13,890 bases of DNA from an uncultured bacterium (GTDB taxonomy: Bacteria > Bacillota > Clostridia > Lachnospirales > Lachnospiraceae): NCBI GenBank assembly GCA_946061355.1, contig CAMGRE010000041.1, positions 1 through 13,890 of the forward strand, written 5' to 3'. This document shows, in pieces, positions 6,218 to 11,567 of the stretch (its first letter is position 1; every line of letters starts with the position of its first letter). Both the position numbers and the translations under genes were made by a program. Under the pieces are notes generated by a model. It was not told the DNA's origin. It made no database searches and saw nothing but the letters and a program-made list of their open reading frames with translations.

Positions 6218-8341
6218 ATGGCCATCAGGATTACAGGCATTTCATCCGGACTCGATACGGACAGTATGGTTCAGGAGCTGGTGAAGGCGTCCAGCAGTAA
6301 GGTTGATGATCTGAAGAAAGCACAGACGAAACTGGAGTGGACGCAGACAGCTTGGAGCGATCTGAATGCAAAGGTGTATGCCTTTTATAATAAGACTGTC
6401 ACCAATATGAGTCTGGAAGGCGCATATAAGAAAAAGAAAACGACGATTGCTGACAGCAATATTGCGAGCATTGTCAACAGTGACAGTGCGGTAAACGGCA
6501 CGCAGACACTGGCGGTGAAGAGCCTGGCGAAGTCCGGTTATCTCACCGGCGGCAAGCTGGACTGGAACGGTCAGACGGCAACCGGAGCCTCAACATTAAA
6601 TACTTTGTCGGGAACTGCTCTTGGGGCAAGGGATGAGATCACGCTGAATGTGAAGAATGCCGGAAAAGAGAGCACGATCACATTGAACGGTAATTCCAGT
6701 ATCAATGATTTTATCAAACAGCTCAAGGACGCGGGTATAACTGCCAATTTTGATTCGGCGAACCAGCGCATTTTCATCAGTGCCAATGACAGCGGAGCAG
6801 CCAATGACTTCTCCATCACAGCCAATGACATGAATGGTCTGAAAGCGTTGTCAAGCCTCGGACTGCTGACAGCGGAGGACGTGGACAGCAATGCGGCTTA
6901 TACAGAGTATGGGTCTTTGTATGGAAACGATGCTGAGATCACTGCCAAGGCTGAGGAAGTGGCGGCGGGAAAGGCTGCCGGTCAGCTTGCTTCACTCAAA
7001 GAGGCGGAAAGCCAGCTTGATAAGCTGTCTGATATTGCCATGTATCTTGCAACGAAGGATACAGCGGATCCGGATGACGAGGCGTTTATTGCGTTAAAGG
7101 GCCGTCTGGAGGATTACGGATGGGATCTCGAGGATCCGGATGTAGAGAACAGTATGAAAGACACACTGAGCGGTTCCGCTGCTGATCTGAAGGCCTATCA
7201 GGAGAGCATCAATGGCATTAAAGCGCTCAGGGATTATTATACAACGAAGGGGATCAGCGGTTATGATCTGGACGCCGTGGATGCGATTTCGTCTAAACTG
7301 ACAGCGCTGGTAACTGATATCAACGATTCTGTTGGTGCAAATACGGTGGATTTATCGAGTGTACCGACACCTGACCTGTTGGCAGATGCAAAGAGTGAGG
7401 TGGAGGCAAAGGCTGAGGCAGCACACAATGCCCGTGGGGAACTGTTAAACGGCGCGAGCGCGACGGCAGTGCGTATCCTCGGACAGGATGCATCGATTCT
7501 GCTAAACGGCGCAGAGTATACTTCCGCGACGAACAGCTTCAGTATCAACGGTCTGACACTCACGGCAAACAGTGTCAGCGATATCATGAAAGATGCAAAC
7601 GGAAATGACACGTACGTGACGACAACGCTCAATACGTCACTCGATGTGGATGCGATCTATGATTCCATCAAAGGCTTCTTTAAGGAATACAATGATCTGA
7701 TTAAGGAGATGGATACGCTTTACAATGCGGATTCGGCCAAGGGCTATGAACCTCTGACCGATGAAGAGAAGGATGAGATGTCCGATGATGAGGTAGAGAA
7801 GTGGGAAAAGAAGATCAAGGATGCATTGTTCCGCAGGGATTCCAATCTCGGCGGTGTGATTACCAGTATGAAGACAGCCATGCTCGGCAATTTCACCATC
7901 AACGGAACAAAGTATAATCTGGCAAGCTTCGGAATTGAGACGCTCGGATATTTTGAGTCGGAGAAGAATGAGCGGGGCGTATATCATATTGCAGGTGACG
8001 CGGATGACTCAAACTCTGCAGATAAAGAAGATAAGCTTAAAGCGATGATTGCGAATGATCCGGATACAGTGATGTCTTTCTTCTCACAGCTTGTGAAAGA
8101 TATGAAATCCACTCTTGAAGATAAGATGAAGTCGATCGAGGATTATCGGAGTAAATATAAGATTTATGATGATAAGAAGATGAAGAGCGATTATGACGAT
8201 TATTCATCCAAGATCAAGAAGCAGGAGAAGAAACTGCAGGATCTGGAGGACAGATATTACAAGCAGTTCTCGGCGATGGAAAAAGCAATGACGGAATTGA
8301 ATTCCAAACAGAGTTCACTGAGCAGTCTGTTCGGTTCATGA
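6218..8341 (+). CDS. fliD: Flagellar filament cap protein FliD (HAP2) with a large insertion
   Basis: FliD caps the growing filament and helps flagellin fold as it exits. The N-terminus is classic: MAIRITGISSGLDTDSMVQE, then VDDLKKAQTKLEWTQTAWSD. Residues about 410-445 show the FliD/flagellin 'IN' motif pattern (ASILLNGAEYTSATNSFSIN). Residues about 475-707 are the FliD C-terminal domain, ending in a long Lys/Glu-rich coiled coil. At 707 residues it exceeds enteric FliD (about 470). Much of the excess is a helical, Ala/Asp/Glu-rich segment at about 225-410 that sits between the outer domains and is presumably exposed. GGGAGGAA lies 5 bases before the ATG. fliS follows after 17 bases, matching the common fliD-fliS order. 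Confidence 0.95.
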   Translation: MAIRITGISSGLDTDSMVQELVKASSSKVDDLKKAQTKLEWTQTAWSDLNAKVYAFYNKTVTNMSLEGAYKKKKTTIADSNIASIVNSDSAVNGTQTLAVKSLAKSGYLTGGKLDWNGQTATGASTLNTLSGTALGARDEITLNVKNAGKESTITLNGNSSINDFIKQLKDAGITANFDSANQRIFISANDSGAANDFSITANDMNGLKALSSLGLLTAEDVDSNAAYTEYGSLYGNDAEITAKAEEVAAGKAAGQLASLKEAESQLDKLSDIAMYLATKDTADPDDEAFIALKGRLEDYGWDLEDPDVENSMKDTLSGSAADLKAYQESINGIKALRDYYTTKGISGYDLDAVDAISSKLTALVTDINDSVGANTVDLSSVPTPDLLADAKSEVEAKAEAAHNARGELLNGASATAVRILGQDASILLNGAEYTSATNSFSINGLTLTANSVSDIMKDANGNDTYVTTTLNTSLDVDAIYDSIKGFFKEYNDLIKEMDTLYNADSAKGYEPLTDEEKDEMSDDEVEKWEKKIKDALFRRDSNLGGVITSMKTAMLGNFTINGTKYNLASFGIETLGYFESEKNERGVYHIAGDADDSNSADKEDKLKAMIANDPDTVMSFFSQLVKDMKSTLEDKMKSIEDYRSKYKIYDDKKMKSDYDDYSSKIKKQEKKLQDLEDRYYKQFSAMEKAMTELNSKQSSLSSLFGS

Positions 8342-8358
8342 GATAGGAGGAAAAACAC

Positions 8359-8754
8359 ATGGCACTGCCCAATGCGTATGCAGCTTACAACAACAACAAA
8401 ATCCTGACAGCTTCTCCGGCGGAGCTGACGCTGATGCTTTATGACGGAGCGATCAAGTTCAGTAATATGGCGATTCAGGGGATTGAGAGTAAGGATATCG
8501 AGAAAGCACACAACAACATCCGCAAGGTGGAGCGTATCATCCAGGAGTTTCAGATTACGCTGGATCGTAAATATCCTGTAGCGCAGGACTTCGATAATGT
8601 GTATAATTATATCTTAAGAAGACTGAGAGAAGCCAATGCCAAGAAGGATAAAGAAGTTATGGAAGAGGTACTGAAACATCTGCGTACCATGCGTGATACC
8701 TGGAAAACAGTAATGCAGCAGAGTCATAATGAGGCTGTGAAGAGTGCAATCTGA
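8359..8754 (+). CDS. fliS: Flagellin export chaperone FliS
   Basis: FliS is a small cytoplasmic helical chaperone that binds the C-terminus of flagellin, prevents its polymerisation and delivers it to the export gate. The 131-residue product is the usual length. It carries the family signatures NAYAAYNNNKILTASPAELT at the N-terminus, followed by LMLYDGAIKF, and later FDNVYNYILRRLREANAKKD. In B. subtilis FliS also affects FliW availability by competing for flagellin, so it ties into the FliW-CsrA loop encoded just upstream. AGGAGG lies 8 bases before the ATG. The gene sits 17 bases after fliD. Nothing unusual is seen. Confidence 0.96.
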   Translation: MALPNAYAAYNNNKILTASPAELTLMLYDGAIKFSNMAIQGIESKDIEKAHNNIRKVERIIQEFQITLDRKYPVAQDFDNVYNYILRRLREANAKKDKEVMEEVLKHLRTMRDTWKTVMQQSHNEAVKSAI

Positions 8755-8834
8755 CAAGCGCGATGAAAGACATTGAAGCGCCGGACCATGGCGGCAACGG
8801 AGAACAGTACAGTCAGTAATGCGAGGAGAACGGA

Positions 8835-9317
8835 ATGGCAGAGTTGAATCAATACCTGAAAATTCTCACGGAGAGCCTTGAAAAAAAGAAAAAGATCATG
8901 GAATCTATCCTGGCAGCCAATGTGCGTCAGGGGCAGGCAATCAGAGAAAAAGGAGATATGGAAACCTTTGATCGGATCGTCTCCGAAAAGGAAAAGCTGA
9001 TCAATGAGTTGATATCACTTGACAATGGGTTTGAGGAAGTCTACAGCCGCATTGCTACAGAGCTTGCGAGCCGTAAGAGTGAGTTCGCAGTAGAGATCGG
9101 GAAGCTTCAGAAACTGATCTCGGAGGTTACGGAGCTCAGCACACGGATCCAGGCCTCGGAGCAGCGCAACAAGCAGGGAGTGGAATCCTATTTCTCTTAT
9201 ACCAGACGCCAGCTCAACCAGAACCGCAAGAGCGTCCGCGCCGCCAGTGATTACTACAAGAGCATGAATCAGTTGAATGCGTACAGTGATGTGCAGATGG
9301 TGGACCGGAAAAAGTAA
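8835..9317 (+). CDS. FlgN/FliT-like flagellar chaperone
   Basis: The 160-residue product is almost entirely helical and charged, with heptad-like Leu/Ile spacing. It begins MAELNQYLKILTESLEKKKK, and residues about 80-115 contain LQKLISEVTELSTRIQASEQ. This is the style of FlgN (PF05130) and FliT proteins, which are soluble chaperones for FlgK/FlgL or FliD. It lies directly after fliS, where FliT is encoded in other bacteria, favouring a FliD chaperone. The sequence itself reads more like the FlgN family, and with two FlgK proteins in the locus either client is possible. The C-terminus, with SYFSYTRRQLNQNRKSVRAA, may be the client-binding tail. GAGGAG lies 6 bases before the ATG. The 80-base gap from fliS has no terminator, so cotranscription is likely. 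Confidence 0.65.
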   Translation: MAELNQYLKILTESLEKKKKIMESILAANVRQGQAIREKGDMETFDRIVSEKEKLINELISLDNGFEEVYSRIATELASRKSEFAVEIGKLQKLISEVTELSTRIQASEQRNKQGVESYFSYTRRQLNQNRKSVRAASDYYKSMNQLNAYSDVQMVDRKK

Positions 9318-9348
9318 GTAAAATATAGATGTAAAGCTAAGATATGGG

Positions 9349-9383
9349 GCATCCGAACCTGGGAGGGGTTCGGATGCTTTTTT
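9349..9383 (+). terminator. Intrinsic terminator ending the flaG-fliD-fliS-chaperone unit
   Basis: A perfect 11-bp stem, GCATCCGAACC (9349-9359) with GGTTCGGATGC (9367-9377), encloses the 7-base loop TGGGAGG. A run of six T (9378-9383) follows. It lies 31 bases after the stop of the chaperone gene and marks the boundary between flagellar and accessory DNA. Confidence 0.95.
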
Positions 9384-9407
9384 GGACTTTTGTTTTTTAT
9401 AAAATTG

Positions 9408-9416
9408 TGTTATAAT
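9408..9416 (+). promoter_or_regulatory. Extended -10 promoter for the HTH-ATPase-STAS gene
   Basis: TGTTATAAT is a perfect extended -10 element (TGn plus consensus TATAAT) in a very AT-rich stretch just after the previous terminator. No good -35 is seen at the expected distance, as is usual for extended -10 promoters. The predicted start at about 9423 gives a leader of roughly 55 bases. Confidence 0.72.
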
Positions 9417-9429
9417 TCCGAATTATAAG

Positions 9430-9467
9430 TTTAAAGTTTTAGAATTGCAATTTAAAGTTATGAATTG
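9430..9467 (+). repeat. Direct repeats in the leader of the HTH-ATPase-STAS gene (possible operator)
   Basis: TTTAAAGTT occurs at 9430-9438 and 9451-9459 (21 bases apart), each followed within 3-4 bases by GAATTG (9442-9447 and 9462-9467). A partial copy of the second half, GAATTA, lies at 9420-9425. The palindrome AATTGCAATT spans 9443-9452. The two-helical-turn spacing just downstream of the -10 box is what a side-by-side bound repressor would use. The downstream protein has a probable winged helix, so autoregulation is plausible but untested. Confidence 0.5.
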
Positions 9468-9478
9468 AGAGGTAACAT

Positions 9479-10567
9479 ATGTCGTTTACAGAGAAGAAAA
9501 GGGAAGAAATAAAGAAATACATATTACGCAAGATCATGTCAGATGATGAAAATTTTATTGCAAAAACCATGGACAATTTTGGTATCTCAATTACTTCTGT
9601 TAAAAGTTATCTTCAGGAGTTGGAAAGCTGCAATGTGATAGAAAACTCAGATCAGAAAAATTGTAAATATCATCTTGCTGAAGCGATTCATAGAGAAGAA
9701 ATAGACTTAAATGGAAGCAAATATAGTGAGGATCGCATATTTGCAGCTTCTGTTAAACCATATTTGATAAATTGCAATGATAAGGCACATAGAATTTGGC
9801 AATATGTTTGCGCAGAGATGATCAATAATGCAATGGAACATTCTGATGGAAATAAACTTTGTATTGAGGTAAGATCCAATCCATTTTCCGGTAGTGTATT
9901 GATTCTGGATGATGGGATTGGAGCGTTTGCCACGCTGCTAGACTATATGAAAAAACATGGGTGGGAAGATCCGATCACAGAGGACGCTTTAATTGAACTT
10001 TACAAAGGTAAAATAACAAGTAAGGAAGAAACTCATTCCGGCGAGGGGATTTTCTTTTCCTCAAAGATGGTTGATGAGTTTTGCTTGTGGTCTGATTCGT
10101 ATATTTACAAGGCAGGATATGGGAAAACGCCTCAAACAATACAATCTCATTTGTCGGCTTACAAGACTCGTATTGATCGGATCGGAACACTGGTTCTTAT
10201 GCGTCTTGAAAATGAAACGGAGAGAAATATATCGGAGGTTTTTGGTATGTATACAGATGTTGAGGAAGGATTTGTTAAAACAATGATCCCGGTCAAAGAG
10301 GCATGTATCAGTGGGGAACCGGTGGCACGCTCTCAGGCCAGAAGAATATGCAATCGACTGGAAGCGTTTCAGGAGGTTATCTTGGATTTTAAAGATGTTG
10401 AATTTATGGGGCAGGGATTTGCAGATGAAATGTTTCGTGTTTACGCTGTGGCTCATCCCCAGATCAAGCTGCGCCCAATCAATATACTGCCGGAGGTAGG
10501 AAGAATGATTCGCCACGTGGGAAGAGGAAAATTGCCGGAGAATGTATGCATGGAATCATATGACTGA
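9479..10567 (+). CDS. Winged helix / GHKL ATPase / STAS-like (DUF4325) fusion protein
   Basis: Three segments can be read in the 362 residues. Residues about 1-66 look like a winged helix-turn-helix, with SITSVKSYLQELESCNVIEN as recognition helix and wing. Residues about 95-250 are a GHKL (histidine-kinase-like) ATP-binding fold: N box E113-MINNAMEHSDG, G1 box D144-DGIG, G2-like S187-GEGI and G246-T. No histidine phosphoacceptor domain is present. Residues about 268-348 resemble the STAS-like DUF4325 domain (VILDFKDVEFMGQGFADEMF). GHKL and STAS modules act as separate anti-sigma and anti-anti-sigma partners in the SpoIIAB/SpoIIAA system; here they are joined with a probable DNA-binding domain. 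AGAGGT lies 5 bases before the ATG. Codons are AT-richer than in the flagellar genes, suggesting separate acquisition. No partner gene is adjacent, and the function is unknown. Confidence 0.8.
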   Translation: MSFTEKKREEIKKYILRKIMSDDENFIAKTMDNFGISITSVKSYLQELESCNVIENSDQKNCKYHLAEAIHREEIDLNGSKYSEDRIFAASVKPYLINCNDKAHRIWQYVCAEMINNAMEHSDGNKLCIEVRSNPFSGSVLILDDGIGAFATLLDYMKKHGWEDPITEDALIELYKGKITSKEETHSGEGIFFSSKMVDEFCLWSDSYIYKAGYGKTPQTIQSHLSAYKTRIDRIGTLVLMRLENETERNISEVFGMYTDVEEGFVKTMIPVKEACISGEPVARSQARRICNRLEAFQEVILDFKDVEFMGQGFADEMFRVYAVAHPQIKLRPINILPEVGRMIRHVGRGKLPENVCMESYD

Positions 10568-10571
10568 GCTG

Positions 10572-11170
10572 CTATTCATAGCAAATTAGCAAGATTGTTG
10601 TCACAAACGTACAGGAAAACGTACTTAGCTTTGAGTACGCTTTCCTGTACGTTTTGCTTCCGGCTGTTAAGCGGAACATGGTTCCGGCGGCTTCCTGTAA
10701 ATATTCATTCTTTTCTGCTAACATGTGAACCTCCTCCCAGGTTGTGGCCTTAAAAAGCCTTGCCCATGCGTCTACATGGAAGTGTTTGTCCTCCTCGGTT
10801 GCCAGATTAATATGAGTCAAGTCTATCACATTTAAGGTAAAATTACTACTATATAACGTATTATTTTTCTGGTTCATAAGTTGATAGCTTGCGCAGAATT
10901 CCGGATTTTCGGGGAAAAGAGAGTAATCGAGAAAAGCGATATGGATCACCGGTTTAATGTTAATGTAATCCTCCCCGTGGGAAAGCCGGTCAAAGGATCG
11001 GCACAGATCAGCCCTTTCAGTGCCGCATTGCTCTGCTGGAGTACGGCACGAAAAAGGTAATCGTTTGTCAGACAATACGGAACAGGTCCGCATGCCTGCC
11101 GGAAATCGAAAGTATCCGTGGCAAAAGCGTTGCCGGAAACAGAATGATTTTGGGTTTCAGATGTGTTCAT
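10572..11170 (-). pseudogene. Broken PD-(D/E)XK nuclease family (Rpn/'transposase'-like) gene
   Basis: Two minus-strand frames together make one damaged gene. The 5' part starts at ATG 11170-11168 with a good GGAGG upstream and reads MNTSETQNHS, then VPYCLTNDYLFRAVLQQSNA and LKGLIC, the usual N-terminus of this family (PDDEXK_2-type). From about 11006 the similarity continues in another frame with LCRSFDRLSHGEDYINIKPV, IHIAFLDYSLFPENPEF and LATEEDKHFHVDAWARLFKA. From memory of intact relatives, roughly 75 residues between these blocks are missing, including the catalytic Asp and Glu-x-Gln/Lys core. The last residues before the TAG at 10572 lie in a hairpin and no longer resemble the family. 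The product is therefore out of frame, without a catalytic core, and probably inactive. Confidence 0.8.
10605..10654. repeat. Long hairpin (21-bp arms), possible bidirectional terminator
   Basis: Arms 10605-10625 and 10634-10654 are inverted copies with a single G/T-type mismatch, separated by 8 bases (TAGCTTTG). Each arm itself contains a near-duplicated ACGTAC flanking AGGAAA. It lies 37 bases after the plus-strand fusion gene, and the plus-strand side ends in TTTTG, so it may terminate that gene. It also coincides with the place where the minus-strand nuclease remnant loses family similarity. Confidence 0.7.
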
Positions 11171-11188
11171 AGATTTGCCTCCTTTTGT

Positions 11189-11233
11189 GATGTGAATAAT
11201 AAATAGATGTGAATAATAAATGGATATGAATGG
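11189..11233. repeat. 17-base tandem repeat, about 2.6 copies
   Basis: GATGTGAATAATAAATA (11189-11205) is followed directly by GATGTGAATAATAAATG (11206-11222) and a partial third copy, GATATGAATGG (11223-11233). It lies just upstream of the ribosome binding site of the broken minus-strand nuclease gene, in its leader or promoter region. Copy number could vary by slippage. Confidence 0.9.
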
Positions 11234-11396
11234 TAACTGTGGCGAAACACCGGAATGATAAAATAGATAATGAAAAGGAATTGTGACAAAAGCGTCTGTA
11301 AGACCATCGCCACAATCAAATGAGAACACAGCAGAATGCTGTGAAAAAAGAATAGCACAGACAGGAAGAGAGTGCAATAGAGTTTTGTTGAAAAGC

Positions 11397-11456
11397 GGGA
11401 AGGGAAAAGTGGGAAGTAAGTGGGAAATAGGAAGAAGAAAGTGGGAAATGAATGGG
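11397..11456 (+). repeat. Purine-rich tract with six spaced GGG blocks
   Basis: GGG occurs at 11397, 11402, 11411, 11422, 11443 and 11454, nearly always as GGGAA and often as GTGGGAA, in an almost purely purine strand. The last four starts are 11, 21 and 11 bases apart, close to whole turns of DNA. The first four runs could also fold as a loose G-quadruplex (loops 2, 6 and 8). It ends 14 bases before the -35 element of the ATPase gene. Confidence 0.7.
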
Positions 11457-11469
11457 AAGTGAGAAACGG

Positions 11470-11498
11470 TTGACAATTACAATATTTTTCTTTAAACT
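11470..11498 (+). promoter_or_regulatory. Putative sigma-A promoter of the ATPase/DUF234 gene
   Basis: TTGACA (11470-11475) is a perfect -35 element, followed after 17 bases by TAAACT (11493-11498, 4 of 6). A second candidate -10, TATAAT at 11538-11543, is perfect but has only TTGCTA 19 bases upstream. It would start transcription near 11550, leaving a leader of about 18 bases before the ATG at 11568. Confidence 0.6.
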
Positions 11499-11510
11499 GA
11501 AAGAAAAATA
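11483..11510. repeat. 11-bp inverted repeat overlapping the ATPase promoter
   Basis: TATTTTTCTTT (11483-11493) and AAAGAAAAATA (11500-11510) are perfect inverted copies separated by 6 bases. They cover the spacer and -10 region of the TTGACA promoter, a typical operator position. An alternative is a weak AT-only hairpin in the leader. Confidence 0.6.
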
Positions 11511-11524
11511 AATTGCTATTCGCG

Positions 11525-11549
11525 TAATTAGTAATTGTATAATTAGTAA
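11525..11549 (+). repeat. Direct repeat TAATTAGTAA before the ATPase gene
   Basis: TAATTAGTAA occurs at 11525-11534 and 11540-11549, 15 bases apart. The second copy overlaps the candidate TATAAT box and abuts the ATG at 11550. It may be simple AT-rich duplication or part of an operator. Confidence 0.5.
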
Positions 11550-11567
11550 ATGGAAACGGGTGAGATC

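Larger units (their letters stand above)
11171..11549. other. Repeat-rich intergenic region between divergent genes
   Basis: No gene is supported in these 379 bases. They hold the ribosome binding site of the minus-strand nuclease remnant (GGAGG near 11178-11184 on the minus strand), a 17-base tandem repeat, and an 8-bp inverted pair TGTGGCGA/TCGCCACA (11238-11245, 11307-11314). A purine-rich tract with spaced GGGAA blocks and the promoter region of the ATPase gene follow. Hydrophobic-looking minus-strand frames here come from T-rich composition and lack start signals. Confidence 0.7.

Noticed and set aside
8763..8819. 18-residue frame between fliS and the FlgN/FliT-like gene
   Set aside because: It has no Shine-Dalgarno sequence and no family resemblance; the gap is better seen as a short spacer.
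11189..11233. CRISPR array
   Set aside because: The 17-base units are directly adjacent with no spacers, and no cas genes are present.
11167..11358. Hydrophobic 63-residue minus-strand frame suggesting a membrane peptide
   Set aside because: It starts at a GTG without a ribosome binding site, overlaps the start of the nuclease remnant and the 17-base repeat, and the hydrophobicity follows from T-rich sequence.
10946..11476. N-terminally extended reading of the minus-strand nuclease from 11476
   Set aside because: The extension is pyrimidine-rich low-complexity sequence. The internal ATG at 11170 has the proper ribosome binding site and begins where family similarity begins.
11550..11567. 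Upstream ATG start for the ATPase gene
   Set aside because: It has no ribosome binding site and abuts a possible promoter -10 box; the ATG at 11568 has GGTGA upstream and matches the usual family N-terminus.
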